In this document: positions 42,368 through 51,009 of the stretch, in pieces
Position numbering within the stretch: position 1 is the first letter of the stretch
How the letters are laid out: every line of letters starts with the position of its first letter
DNA from: Arthrobacter sp. ok362
Lineage (GTDB): Bacteria; Actinomycetota; Actinomycetes; Actinomycetales; Micrococcaceae
Assembly (NCBI RefSeq): GCF_900102785.1
Contig: NZ_FNGC01000001.1
Location: 424,822 to 488,821 of the forward strand
Length of the DNA: 64,000 nucleotides
Direction of reading: 5' to 3'
Notes under the pieces: model-generated
Databases searched by the model: none
What the model was told of the DNA's origin: nothing
Seen by the model: the letters and a program-made list of their open reading frames with translations, nothing else
Program-made: the position numbers and the translations under genes

Positions 42368-43351
42368 GTGCCCGGCCCGGAGGGCATCGCCCAGGCCACC
42401 GCCGCGTCGACGGCACTGCAGGGCGCACGGCTGGCTGCGCCGCCGGTGATCGCCGTCGTCGGCCCCACGGGATCCGGCAAATCAGACCTGGCCGTCGCCC
42501 TCGCCCTCGCGCTCGACGGGGAAGTCATCAACGCCGACTCGATGCAGTTCTACCGCGGCATGGACATCGGCACCGCCAAGATCACCGACGCCGAACGCCG
42601 GGGCGTGCCCCATCACCTCCTGGACATCCTGGACGTGACCGAGGAAGCATCCGTCTCGGACTTCCAACAGCAGGCCCGGGCCCTGATCACCGACATCCAC
42701 GGCCGGGGGAAACGGGCCATCCTGGCCGGCGGCTCGGGACTCTACGTCCGCGCCGCGCTCGATGTCCTGGAGTTCCCCGGCACGGATCCGGACATCCGCC
42801 GCCGGCTCGAGACGGAACTGGCCACGGCGGGACCCGCGCCGCTGCGGGAACGGCTGGAAGCAGTGGACCCCGTGTCTGCGGGCCGGCTGGGCGATGACCG
42901 CAGGATCATCCGCGCCCTGGAGGTCTTCGAACTCACCGCGCGCCCATTCAGCTCGTTCATGCCGGCCCGCGAATACTTCCAGCCTGCCGTCCAGATCGGA
43001 CTCGACGTTGACCGGGAACTGCTCCGGGAGCGGCTGGCGCACCGCGTCCACGCGATGGTGGAGCAGGGGCTGCTGGACGAAGTGCGACGACTGGACGCCG
43101 CGGGGCTCCGCAACGGCCGGACCGCGCCACGGGCCCTCGGCTATGCCCAGTTCCTCCGAGTCCTCGACGGTGACTCCAGCCTGGAGCAGGCCGCAGACGA
43201 AACAATCATCGCCACCCGGCAGTTCGCGCGCCGCCAGCTGACCTGGTTCCGAGCGGATCCGCGGGTCACCTGGCTCGGCTGGCACGATCCTGACTTGGTA
43301 GCCGAGGCCGCCGCCCTGTGCCGGACGACACCCGTTCTGCCGCCGGCGTAG
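42368..43351 (+). CDS. miaA: tRNA dimethylallyltransferase MiaA
   Basis: Transfers the dimethylallyl group to A37, the substrate for MiaB. 327 residues from GTG 42368, with the P-loop [69 protein letters not shown] and the C-terminal [12 protein letters not shown]. The N-terminal 20 residues are a short Ala-rich lead. Spacing of 4 bp after miaB implies one transcript. Confidence 0.96.
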   Translation: MPGPEGIAQATAASTALQGARLAAPPVIAVVGPTGSGKSDLAVALALALDGEVINADSMQFYRGMDIGTAKITDAERRGVPHHLLDILDVTEEASVSDFQQQARALITDIHGRGKRAILAGGSGLYVRAALDVLEFPGTDPDIRRRLETELATAGPAPLRERLEAVDPVSAGRLGDDRRIIRALEVFELTARPFSSFMPAREYFQPAVQIGLDVDRELLRERLAHRVHAMVEQGLLDEVRRLDAAGLRNGRTAPRALGYAQFLRVLDGDSSLEQAADETIIATRQFARRQLTWFRADPRVTWLGWHDPDLVAEAAALCRTTPVLPPA

Positions 43352-43390
43352 CGTTCGGGCCACGGTGCCGGAACGGTCAGGGCGGAACGG

Positions 43391-43396
43391 TAACCT
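43391..43396 (+). promoter_or_regulatory. Candidate -10 element of dapF
   Basis: TAACCT ends 6 nt before ATG 43403. Confidence 0.4.
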
Positions 43397-43402
43397 TGGA
43401 GC

Positions 43403-44356
43403 ATGGACGAATCCCAAGCCGTAGCCGCTGACCGTAGTGCCGGCGACACCGCACCCCTCAGCGGTCTGAAGTTTTCCAAAGGCCACGGAACGGGCAACGA
43501 CTTTGTCCTGATCGCAGACCCCAACGGCACACTCACGCTCAGCCCCGAGCACGTCGCGGCGCTCTGCGACCGGCACCGCGGCATCGGCGGTGACGGCTTG
43601 ATCCGTGCCGTACCTTCCCGGCTCCTGCCCGAGGGGCAGGAATTGCTGACCGCGCACCCGGACGCCGAGTGGTTCATGGACTACCGCAACGGCGACGGAT
43701 CGCTCTCTGAGATGTGCGGCAACGGAGTCCGCGTCTTTGTGCACTTCCTCATCGCCGAAGGCCTCGTGGGCCTTCCAGCCGGCGAGTCCCTCGTCATTGG
43801 AACCCGCGGCGGTGCCAAAACGATCGTCCGGACAGCTGCAGGCTACGCCGTGGATATGGGCCCCTGGGAGTTCATTTTCCCGGGCGAGGCGACCGCGCGG
43901 GCCATGGATTCGCTCGTCAGCGCCGAGGGGCTCGAAGTCGCCCGGCCTGCCCTTTCCGTCAGCATGGGCAACCCGCACACAGTGGTGGCCCTGGCCGAAA
44001 CGGCCGAACTGGAGGCCACACAGCTGTTCACGGCCCCTCGGGTGGACCCGACGCCACCGCACGGCACCAACGTCGAATTCGTTGTGCCGTCCGAACCGCT
44101 GGTCCACGACGGCACGGGCACCATCACCATGCGGGTCCACGAGCGGGGAGTGGGGGAGACCCAGTCATGCGGCACCGGCGCCTGCGCCGCCGCCGTCGCC
44201 ATTCGCCATTGGGCCGGCCAGGGCGCACCTGACGCGTGGAACGTCCACGTTCCTGGCGGCGTCGTCGGCGTGAAATTCTTCCTGGGCCCGGAGGGGCACG
44301 AACACGTCGAACTCAGCGGCCCGGCCGTGATCGTCGCTACTGGGACGCTTTCCTGA
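43403..44356 (+). CDS. dapF: Diaminopimelate epimerase DapF
   Basis: Interconverts LL- and meso-diaminopimelate for peptidoglycan and lysine. 317 residues with both catalytic cysteines: SEMCGNGVRVF and TQSCGTGACAAAV. KFSKGHGTGNDFVL at about residue 28 is the family start after a 25-residue lead. The 3' end overlaps the convergent methyltransferase gene by 20 bp. It follows miaB-miaA, a common actinobacterial order. Confidence 0.97.
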   Translation: MDESQAVAADRSAGDTAPLSGLKFSKGHGTGNDFVLIADPNGTLTLSPEHVAALCDRHRGIGGDGLIRAVPSRLLPEGQELLTAHPDAEWFMDYRNGDGSLSEMCGNGVRVFVHFLIAEGLVGLPAGESLVIGTRGGAKTIVRTAAGYAVDMGPWEFIFPGEATARAMDSLVSAEGLEVARPALSVSMGNPHTVVALAETAELEATQLFTAPRVDPTPPHGTNVEFVVPSEPLVHDGTGTITMRVHERGVGETQSCGTGACAAAVAIRHWAGQGAPDAWNVHVPGGVVGVKFFLGPEGHEHVELSGPAVIVATGTLS

Positions 44357-44951
44357 CCCGAAGGATCCGGAACGACTTCGACGTGCTCTCCCGGGTCACG
44401 CTGAAGCCGGAGTCGAGCTCCGCCGCCAGCCAGCGCTGCAGCGAGTCCGAGCCGAGGTTCTTCTGTACCACGAGCCAGGCCGATCCACCCGGCGCCAGCC
44501 TGGGAATCCACAGACGCAGGAGGGCATGAAGCTCATCCTTGCCGATCCGGATCGGCGGGTTGGACCAGATGGTGTCAAAGCGCAGTTCGGGGTCCACGGC
44601 GTCCGGCGTGCTGGCGGTCACGTTGTTCAACCCCAACAGCCCGGCGTTTTCATTGGTGAGGGTCACGCAGCGTTCGTTCACGTCCACCGCGTAGACGTGT
44701 GCGTGCGGTGCCCGCAGGGCCATGGTCAGGGCGATCGGTCCCCAGCCGCAGCCGATATCCAGCAGGTTGCCTTGCGGCGCCGGAGCCGGGACGTCGGCGA
44801 GCAACACGGCCGTTCCCTTGTCGATCCCGTCCGGGCTGAAGATCCCTGAGGACGTCTGCAGCCGGCGCGTTTCACCGGCGAGATCCACGGTGAGCGGCTT
44901 GCGGGTGAAGGGCCCGGCCGGCTGGGCGCTGAAATAGTGTGCAGACTCCAT
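44337..44951 (-). CDS. Class I SAM-dependent methyltransferase, RsmC/RlmG-like
   Basis: 204 residues. The SAM motif is NLLDIGCGWGPIALTMAL, and the N6/N2-adenine/guanine-type signature is DTIWSNPPIRIGKDELHALL (NPPI). Such small methyltransferases with SNPPIR modify 16S or 23S rRNA guanines; the exact base is unknown. The start is ATG 44951 (MESAHYFSA). The open frame upstream is a translation of the 16-bp repeat array and is not part of the gene. Confidence 0.9.
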   Translation of the reverse strand: MESAHYFSAQPAGPFTRKPLTVDLAGETRRLQTSSGIFSPDGIDKGTAVLLADVPAPAPQGNLLDIGCGWGPIALTMALRAPHAHVYAVDVNERCVTLTNENAGLLGLNNVTASTPDAVDPELRFDTIWSNPPIRIGKDELHALLRLWIPRLAPGGSAWLVVQKNLGSDSLQRWLAAELDSGFSVTRESTSKSFRILRVRKASQ

Positions 44952-45014
44952 AATGGGCCAGATTAGTTGGCGGCCCGCCCCAATGGGAAACCGGGTGGGA
45001 ACGCCAGCGTCTGC

Positions 45015-45020
45015 TAGGCT
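45015..45020 (+). promoter_or_regulatory. Candidate -10 element of the hflX leader
   Basis: TAGGCT ends 7 nt before the ATG of a six-codon mini-ORF, the same spacing as at leaderless genes of this window. Confidence 0.4.
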
Positions 45021-45027
45021 AAAAAAC

Positions 45028-45048
45028 ATGATCTTGATCTCCAAGTAG
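45028..45048 (+). CDS. Possible leaderless leader peptide MILISK before hflX
   Basis: ATG ATC TTG ATC TCC AAG TAG, starting 7 nt after a TAGGCT hexamer. It would encode a six-residue peptide about 480 bp ahead of hflX. An ACGGG/CCCGT hairpin follows directly. Leader peptides upstream of HflX-type and other translation-stress genes are known to control them by ribosome stalling in some Gram-positives; here it is only an inference. Confidence 0.35.
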   Translation: MILISK

Positions 45049-45529
45049 CCGGCACGGGTCTTGTCCCGTCCCCGTAGCGACGCAGGTAAACGCCTTCCGC
45101 TGAGTGCGCCATCGCCAGGGTGAGTTTTCTCACCCGCGGGCGCCCGCATCACTTGGAATCCAGCCGCTTTCCCAGGCACCGTGTTTTTGCTGGCACCGTG
45201 CTCCTTGGCCCGCCCCGGGCCCGGCTCGGCGGACGGCACCCACCTCACTGTGTTTCCCACAAACAGGGTTTCCCACAAGCAGGGTTTCCCACAAGCAGGG
45301 TTTCCCACAAACAGGGTTACCCACAAACAGGGTTACCCACACCAGGCGCATTTGCCGCCTCTACCTTCACCCAGCCAACGCTCCGGATGGAGCCAGCCCT
45401 GCCCCGGCACCGTTGCCGCGGGCATTCCAGGAGGCCTGTATGACCCCCCGCCGTCAGCCCAGCGCGAATACCGCCCCACAGAGCAACAATCGGCACTATT
45501 CTGAAAGTGCCGAACCCTTAAAGGAGACC
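45049..45529 (+). promoter_or_regulatory. Long hflX 5' region with hairpins and a repeat array
   Basis: 480 bp without a supported gene. It holds an ACGGG/CCCGT hairpin just after the mini-ORF, a GGGTGAG-TTTT-CTCACCC hairpin (45118-45135), a GCGGGCGCCCGC palindrome (45136-45147), the 16-bp repeat array (45252-45346) and a CGGCACT/AGTGCCG hairpin (45491-45512) just ahead of the hflX ribosome site AAGGAG. Confidence 0.5.
45252..45346. repeat. 16-bp tandem repeat, 5.9 copies, before hflX
   Basis: Units start at 45252, 45268, 45284, 45300, 45316 and 45332. The first four read GTTTCCCACAARCAGG, the last two GTTACCCACA. The period is 16 bp, not a multiple of three, so it is not a coding repeat. 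It matches the recA-upstream unit at 13 of 16 positions. Confidence 0.95.
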
Positions 45530-47140
45530 ATGACCAGCCACCCCAACACCGGACCCGATTCAGCAGCCCAGGACATGAGTCCTGAGGAGATTCAGGCTGT
45601 TATCGACCGGATCCTGTCCAAGGACACCCCGGCCCCAGGCGCAGGCCGTGGCGGCGGCTCCGGAGCCGGCACCAACGGAGGCGCCGGTGCGGGCACCGAC
45701 GGCCCGACGTCGGTGCTTGGAAAGGCGCAGGCTATCTCCCGTCTGGACGAGGTGTACACCAACTTCGACGGCGACCAGCAGGATCTTGAGGAACGCCACG
45801 CGCTGCGCCGCAAGGCGGGCCTGTCCACCGAACTCGAAGACGTCACCGAGGTCGAATACCGGCAGTTGCGCCTTGAGCGCGTCGTCCTGGCCGGCCTCTG
45901 GACCGAGGGTACCCTCGCGGATGCCGAGAACTCCCTGCGCGAACTTGCGGCCCTCGCCGAGACCGCCGGCTCCGAGGTCCTCGACGGGCTGGTCCAGCGG
46001 CGGACCAAGCCCGATCCCGGAACCTTCCTCGGCTCCGGGAAGGCGCAGGAACTGAAAGCCATCGTGATGTCTACCGGCGCCGACACCGTAGTCGTCGACG
46101 CCGAATTGGCCCCGTCCCAGCGGCGCGGCCTGGAGGACATCGTCAAGGTAAAGGTCATTGACCGCACGGCGCTGATCCTGGACATCTTCGCGCAGCACGC
46201 CAAGAGCCGCGAAGGCAAGGCGCAGGTGGAACTGGCCCAGCTGGAATACCTGCTCCCGCGCCTGCGTGGCTGGGGCGAGTCGATGTCCCGCCAGGCCGGT
46301 GGCCAGGTGGGCGGCGCCGGCGCCGGCATGGGTTCGCGTGGTCCCGGTGAAACCAAGATCGAACTGGACCGCCGCCGGATCCGCACCCGAATGGCCAAGC
46401 TGCGGCGGGAAATCGCCGCCATGAAGCCCGCCCGGGAAACGAAGCGGGCCAACCGCCGTCGTAATGCGGTGCCCTCGGTGGCGATTGCCGGGTACACCAA
46501 CGCCGGGAAGTCCTCGCTGCTGAACCGGCTGACCGATGCCGGGGTTCTGGTGGAGAACGCCCTGTTCGCCACCCTGGACCCCACCGTCCGCAAGGCCGAA
46601 ACCGCTGACGGGCTCGGGTACACCCTGGCGGATACCGTTGGATTTGTCCGGTCCCTGCCCACCCAGCTCGTGGAAGCATTCCGCTCCACGCTGGAAGAGG
46701 TGGCCGACTCGGACCTGATCCTGCACGTCGTGGACGTCGCGCACCCGGACCCGGAAGGCCAGATCGCCGCTGTCCGGGCGGTCTTCAGCGAAGTCGACGC
46801 GCGGAAGGTTCCGGAAATCATTGTCCTGAACAAGGCCGACGCCGCGGACCCGTTCGTGGTCGAGCGGCTGAAGCAGCGCGAGCCGCGCCACGTGGTGGTC
46901 TCGGCCCGCACGGGTGAAGGCATTCCGGAACTGCTCAAGGCCATCAGCGACGGCATTCCGCGGCCGAGCGTGAAGCTTGAACTGCTGATCCCGTACAACC
47001 GCGGGGACCTGCTCAGCAAGCTCCACGAGACCGACGCCGAGATCCTCAGCCTCGATCACGAGGAAACCGGGACCCGTGCCGTGGTGATGGTGCGTGAAGG
47101 ACTCGCCGCTGAACTGGATCCCTTCATCAGCAATGACTGA
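45530..47140 (+). CDS. hflX: GTPase HflX
   Basis: Ribosome-splitting GTPase that rescues stalled 70S ribosomes. 536 residues: an acidic/Gly-rich N-terminal extension (about 65 aa), the HflX N-domain with DTVVVDAELAPSQRRGLED and DRTALILDIFAQHAKSREGK, the Gly-rich linker GGAGAGMGSRGPGETKIE, the G-domain with Walker A AGYTNAGKSSLLNRL, DTVGFVRSLP and NKAD, and a C-terminal domain. ATG 45530 has AAGGAG 4 nt upstream. The helicase gene starts before its stop codon. Confidence 0.95.
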   Translation: MTSHPNTGPDSAAQDMSPEEIQAVIDRILSKDTPAPGAGRGGGSGAGTNGGAGAGTDGPTSVLGKAQAISRLDEVYTNFDGDQQDLEERHALRRKAGLSTELEDVTEVEYRQLRLERVVLAGLWTEGTLADAENSLRELAALAETAGSEVLDGLVQRRTKPDPGTFLGSGKAQELKAIVMSTGADTVVVDAELAPSQRRGLEDIVKVKVIDRTALILDIFAQHAKSREGKAQVELAQLEYLLPRLRGWGESMSRQAGGQVGGAGAGMGSRGPGETKIELDRRRIRTRMAKLRREIAAMKPARETKRANRRRNAVPSVAIAGYTNAGKSSLLNRLTDAGVLVENALFATLDPTVRKAETADGLGYTLADTVGFVRSLPTQLVEAFRSTLEEVADSDLILHVVDVAHPDPEGQIAAVRAVFSEVDARKVPEIIVLNKADAADPFVVERLKQREPRHVVVSARTGEGIPELLKAISDGIPRPSVKLELLIPYNRGDLLSKLHETDAEILSLDHEETGTRAVVMVREGLAAELDPFISND

Positions 47141-49250
47141 GGCTGCGTTGACCAGGGCTGACGCCGAACCTGCGGACGCATCGTCCGATGCCGACGTCGA
47201 TGCGGTCGCGGGCGCGGCCGGCGAGGAGTTCGTGGTTAAACTCCTCGACCGTGCCGTGTCCGGCATGGGCGGCCAGAGCCGCGATGGCCAGCACGAAATG
47301 GCCCGGCAGGTGGCGCGCGCGATAGACGGCGGCGACCACCTGCTGGTCCAGGCAGGCACCGGCACCGGCAAATCACTGGCGTACCTGATTCCGCTGATCG
47401 CCCATTCGCTGACCAGCAACAAGCCCACCTTGGTCTCCACCGCAACCCTGGCACTGCAGACCCAGATCGTGGGCCGGGACCTGCCCAGGCTGCTCAAGAC
47501 CATCACCCCTGCCCTGGAACGACCCGTCAAGGTCGCCCTGGTGAAGGGCCGGTCCAACTACGTGTGCCGGCACAAACTCGAGGGCGGCTTCCCGTCCGAA
47601 GAACCTTCCGAGGGACAGCTGTTTTCCCTCGGCGAGGACACGAGCGTGCCGCATTTCGCCGCTGCACTTGGCGGGCCGTCCTCCCAACTGGGCAAAGAAG
47701 TCGTCCGCCTGCGCGAATGGGCCGAAGAGACTGCGACGGGGGACCGCGACGAGCTCATGCCCGGCGTCACGGACCGGGCCTGGCGCCAGGTCTCGGTCAC
47801 CTCCATGGAATGCCTCGGCGCGCAGAAATGCCCGCTCGCGGCCGAATGCTTCAGCGAGCTGGCACGGCAGAACGCCGCCGACGCCGACGTCGTGGTCACC
47901 AACCACGCCATGCTCGCCGTCAGCGCTTTCGAAGGCCTGGCGGTGCTGCCCGAGTACGATGTCGTGGTGGTGGACGAGGCGCACGAACTTCAGGACCGCG
48001 TCACGGGCGCGGTCTCTGGCCAGCTCTCTGTGGCGATGGTGCACGCCGCCGCGTCCGGGGCCCGGAAGCACACGGGCATCACGGTCGACGCGCTGAACAA
48101 TGCCGCCGCCCACCTGGAGCTGGCCATCGACGGCGTCCCCAGCGGGTTGATGCCCAACGGCCTGAACAGCGAGCAGCTGGACTGCATCGACCAGCTGCGC
48201 GACGCCTGCCGCGCCGCCCTGTCCGATTCGAAGGGGGACAGCTCCGCGTCAGCCGACGGCGGACGCCAGCTGGCCCGGTCACGCCTGATGGTCATCCTCG
48301 AACTCTGTGAACGCCTCCTGGCCGCGCGCGAAAACCGCGAAGTGGTGTGGTTCTCCCGCAACAGCAGCTTCGACCCGGCGCAGGGCTACTCCCAGCCGGA
48401 CGAGAGCGCGCCGGCCCTGATCAATGTTGCCCCGTTGAGCGTCGCTGGGCGTTTGCGCGAGGGTTTGTTCGCGGACCACACCGTCATCCTGACCTCGGCC
48501 ACCCTGGCCATCGGCGCCGCCTTCGAACCTGCCGCCGGCGGCCTCGGCCTCGTTGGCAATGGCGCGCCGAGCTGGACCGGCGTCGACGTCGGGTCCCCCT
48601 TCGACTATCCGAAGCAAGGCATCCTCTACGTCGCCCGGCACCTGCCCAAACCCGGCCGCGGGACCTCCCCTGAGGCCTTGGACGAACTGGAAAAGCTGAT
48701 CCGCGCTTCCGGCGGCGGTGCCTTGTGCCTGTTTTCATCGCGGCGCGCGGCCGAGGACGCCGCGGAGGCCATGCGGCCCCGGCTGGGCCTCAGCATCCTG
48801 TGCCAGGGGGAGTCGACCATGACGGCGCTCGTGCGGCAGTTTGCCGACGAGCCGGACACGTGTTTGTTTGGCACGATGTCCCTTTGGCAGGGCGTCGACG
48901 TTCCGGGGGTGTCCTGCCGGCTGGTGGTCATTGACCGGATTCCCTTCCCGCGGCCGGACGATCCGCTGATGACGGCACGCTCGCGGGCCGTCGCCCAGGC
49001 GGGCGGCAATGGCTTCATGTCCGTCTCGGCTACGCACGCCGCCATTCGGCTTGCGCAGGGCGCCGGACGGCTGATCCGCTCGACGTCGGACAAGGGCGTG
49101 GTGGCAGTGCTGGATTCGCGGCTGTCCACAGAGCGGTACGGCGGATTCCTCCGTGCCGCGCTTCCGCCCTTCTGGCCTACCACCGATTCGTCGATAGCCT
49201 TGGCTGCCCTGGAGCGCCTGGCGAAGGACTCCGGGCAGCCTGCCACGTAG
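47133..49250 (+). CDS. DinG/XPD-like Fe-S ATP-dependent DNA helicase
   Basis: 5'-3' superfamily-2 helicase, probably for repair. 705 residues from ATG 47133 with Walker A VQAGTGTGKSLAYLIPL, four Fe-S cysteines in NYVCRHK, MECLGAQKCPLAAEC and the DEAH box VVVDEAHELQDR, then a C-terminal motor with LFGTMSLWQGVDVPG, DRIPFPRPDDP and RSTSDKGVVAVLDSRL. It overlaps hflX by 8 bp, so both share a transcript. Neighbouring lexA and recA suggest a damage link, but no LexA box was found before it. Confidence 0.92.
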   Translation: MTEAALTRADAEPADASSDADVDAVAGAAGEEFVVKLLDRAVSGMGGQSRDGQHEMARQVARAIDGGDHLLVQAGTGTGKSLAYLIPLIAHSLTSNKPTLVSTATLALQTQIVGRDLPRLLKTITPALERPVKVALVKGRSNYVCRHKLEGGFPSEEPSEGQLFSLGEDTSVPHFAAALGGPSSQLGKEVVRLREWAEETATGDRDELMPGVTDRAWRQVSVTSMECLGAQKCPLAAECFSELARQNAADADVVVTNHAMLAVSAFEGLAVLPEYDVVVVDEAHELQDRVTGAVSGQLSVAMVHAAASGARKHTGITVDALNNAAAHLELAIDGVPSGLMPNGLNSEQLDCIDQLRDACRAALSDSKGDSSASADGGRQLARSRLMVILELCERLLAARENREVVWFSRNSSFDPAQGYSQPDESAPALINVAPLSVAGRLREGLFADHTVILTSATLAIGAAFEPAAGGLGLVGNGAPSWTGVDVGSPFDYPKQGILYVARHLPKPGRGTSPEALDELEKLIRASGGGALCLFSSRRAAEDAAEAMRPRLGLSILCQGESTMTALVRQFADEPDTCLFGTMSLWQGVDVPGVSCRLVVIDRIPFPRPDDPLMTARSRAVAQAGGNGFMSVSATHAAIRLAQGAGRLIRSTSDKGVVAVLDSRLSTERYGGFLRAALPPFWPTTDSSIALAALERLAKDSGQPAT

Positions 49251-49272
49251 GCCGGGCAGCCTGCCACGTAGG
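49231..49272. repeat. 21-bp direct repeat across the helicase stop codon
   Basis: CCGGGCAGCCTGCCACGTAG at 49231 recurs at 49252. The first copy contains the TAG stop. It looks like a simple slippage duplication of the gene end. Confidence 0.85.
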
Positions 49273-49406
49273 CCGCGCGGGTAGCCCGGGGGAGTGCGGC
49301 ATTCCTGCCCAGTTGCTTTCCTTCCGCCTCCGCGCACCCGCGGAATACCAGCCTCGTCCCGGACCGGTTGGCCCCCGCGCCGCGAGTAAGTGGGCGGGAA
49401 CGCGAA

Positions 49407-49434
49407 GGGCCCCGTCCGACGTCGGACGGGGCCC
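49407..49434. terminator. Palindrome between the helicase and lexA
   Basis: GGGCCCCGTCCGAC (49407-49420) followed directly by its exact complement. A very stable hairpin without a T tract, usable as a bidirectional transcription barrier for the convergent genes. Confidence 0.65.
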
Positions 49435-49457
49435 CCATGCGCTGTTGCCGGTGGGCC

Positions 49458-50255
49458 TCAGAGGGAGCGGAGCACCGAGACGACCTTGCCCATGATGACG
49501 GCGTGGTCGCCGAGGATGGGCTCGTACTGGGTGTTTTGCGGCAGCAGCCAGGTGTGGCCGTCCCGCTGGCGGAATGTCTTCACCGTGGCTTCGTCGTCCA
49601 GCAGTGCGGCAACGATGTCGCCGTTCACGGCATCACCCTGGCGGCGGACAACCACCCAGTCGCCGTCGCAGATGGCGGCATCGATCATCGAGTCGCCCGC
49701 CACCTTGAGCATGAAGAGTTCGCCATGACCCACGAGCTGGCGGGGCAGCGGCATGACGTCCTCCACCACCTGGTCCGCGAGGATCGGCCCGCCGGCGGCA
49801 ATGCGTCCGACGAACGGCACCATCGCCGTGTCGGTGGCGCTGGCGAGCTCCGTCACTGACAGGCCGCCGACGGCCCGCAGGCCGCTGGACTTCTCGACAC
49901 CCGAAATGGCCGTGGTCCCCTCGTCCAGGGTCAGCGGCATGAGCACTTCCATGGCCCGGGGGCGCTTCGGATCGCGCCGCAGGTAGCCGAGCTTTTCAAG
50001 CTGGGAGAGCTGATGGGTCACACTCGACAGGCTGGCCAGGCCGACAGTGTCGCCGATCTCGCGCATGGACGGCGGATAGCCCTTGTCCGTGACGGACCGC
50101 TGGATGGTCTCCAGGATTTTCTTTTGCCGGACGGTGAGGCTCTTGGGGGCCCGGGCGGGCTGCGGGCTCCGTGAGGTGGCCCTGCCGCCGGTGGCTTGTG
50201 CTGCCATGTTCGCCAACGCCTTTCCGTTCCGCCCGGCTGCCGTGGCTGCTGTCAC
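49458..50255 (-). CDS. lexA: SOS repressor LexA
   Basis: 265 residues including an N-terminal extension of about 38 aa (a GTG at 50255 is used; ATG 50206 would give a shorter form). The winged HTH runs [36 protein letters not shown] and [13 protein letters not shown]. The autocleavage site is the Ala-Gly bond in [12 protein letters not shown]; the catalytic Ser is in [15 protein letters not shown] and the Lys in DDEATVKTF. LexA boxes lie in the divergent region, consistent with autoregulation. Confidence 0.96.
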   Translation of the reverse strand: MTAATAAGRNGKALANMAAQATGGRATSRSPQPARAPKSLTVRQKKILETIQRSVTDKGYPPSMREIGDTVGLASLSSVTHQLSQLEKLGYLRRDPKRPRAMEVLMPLTLDEGTTAISGVEKSSGLRAVGGLSVTELASATDTAMVPFVGRIAAGGPILADQVVEDVMPLPRQLVGHGELFMLKVAGDSMIDAAICDGDWVVVRRQGDAVNGDIVAALLDDEATVKTFRQRDGHTWLLPQNTQYEPILGDHAVIMGKVVSVLRSL

Positions 50256-50370
50256 CGGGAACTTCCGGCCTGAAATGTCAGACCCTGCTGATCAACTACC
50301 AATGAACTCACACAGGGAGTTCATTAGCGGTTGTCCTGTCCCTCAAAAATAGGCCAGCCGCAGGGCTTTT

Positions 50371-50386
50371 TCAAACATTTGTTCTA
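50371..50386. promoter_or_regulatory. LexA box on the lexA side
   Basis: TCAAACATTTGTTCTA, two changes from TCGAAC-N4-GTTCGA. Confidence 0.55.
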
Positions 50387-50437
50387 GCGAGTCTCGACAT
50401 CGTTCGTTAGTAAGTGCTAAAACAGAACAAGCAGAGT

Positions 50438-50453
50438 TCGAATATGTGTTCGA
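50438..50453. promoter_or_regulatory. LexA box on the LysM side
   Basis: TCGAATATGTGTTCGA, one change from the consensus and nearly identical to the box at 28828. Confidence 0.75.
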
Positions 50454-50570
50454 TTCCGGGGTTTCCACTCCGGATCCGGTGTTCGGTTCTATGTTCGAAG
50501 GTTCGGCCGGTTGGCGGCGAGTACGTGGAGTACGCCGGGCGGCACCGTATGGTCCAGGAGGGCTCAGTTC

Positions 50571-50942
50571 ATGTCAGCTTCAAGCGCGTTTCAAGGCACT
50601 TTCGTTCAGGGCGCCAGCCGGCCCAAGCAACCCCCGCTGCGGCTTACCCGGCGCGGACGCTTCGTCTTCTTCGGTGTCCCGCTGATCCTGCTGGCGGCGC
50701 TCATCTTGTCGTTGAGCGGATTCCTCAACGCGCCCGCGAAAGCGGCAGATTCCGCGGACCAGCTCTCTGTGACGCCGACGGTTTCCGTCACGGTGCAGCC
50801 GGGGGAGTCGCTCTGGGCCATTGCGGGGTCCGTGTCCCCGGAGCGCGATCCCCGCGACGTCGTGGCCGATATCGTGCAGCTGAACAATCTGGACGCCGCG
50901 CGTGTGATGCCGGGCCAGCAGCTGTTCGTCCCGTCCAAGTAA
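50571..50942 (+). CDS. LysM protein next to lexA, probable SOS division inhibitor
   Basis: 123 residues: basic N-terminus, one transmembrane helix (about 33-54, RFVFFGVPLILLAALILSLS) and one LysM domain (about 72-121, VTVQPGESLWAIAGSVSPE ... PGQQLFVPSK). Small LysM proteins divergent from lexA include YneA of Bacillus, DivS of Corynebacterium and Rv2719c of Mycobacterium, which delay division during SOS. The same position and the LexA boxes support that role here by analogy. ATG 50571 is preceded by GGAGGG. Confidence 0.85.
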   Translation: MSASSAFQGTFVQGASRPKQPPLRLTRRGRFVFFGVPLILLAALILSLSGFLNAPAKAADSADQLSVTPTVSVTVQPGESLWAIAGSVSPERDPRDVVADIVQLNNLDAARVMPGQQLFVPSK

Positions 50943-50997
50943 CACCTCCCGGCGCAGTCGCAGGCGTCACAGTTTCAGCGCCCGTCCCGCTAGCACT

Positions 50998-51003
50998 TAA
51001 ACT
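50998..51003 (+). promoter_or_regulatory. Candidate -10 element of hisC
   Basis: TAAACT ends 6 nt before GTG 51010. Confidence 0.45.
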
Positions 51004-51009
51004 GGTCAC

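Larger units (their letters stand above)
50256..50570. other. Divergent lexA/LysM control region, about 315 bp
   Basis: No gene is visible. It contains three LexA-box-like sites (50371, 50438 and a weak one at 50483, TCGGTTCTATGTTCGA) and AT-rich stretches near 50341-50440 that suit promoters for both directions. Confidence 0.6.

Noticed and set aside
44952..45326. N-terminal extension of the methyltransferase with CGKPCLWETLFVGN-type repeats
   Set aside because: This is a translation of the 16-bp repeat array on the other strand. The methyltransferase starts at ATG 44951, where its homologous sequence begins.
45252..45346. CRISPR array
   Set aside because: Units of 16 bp abut directly with no unique spacers, and no cas gene is nearby.
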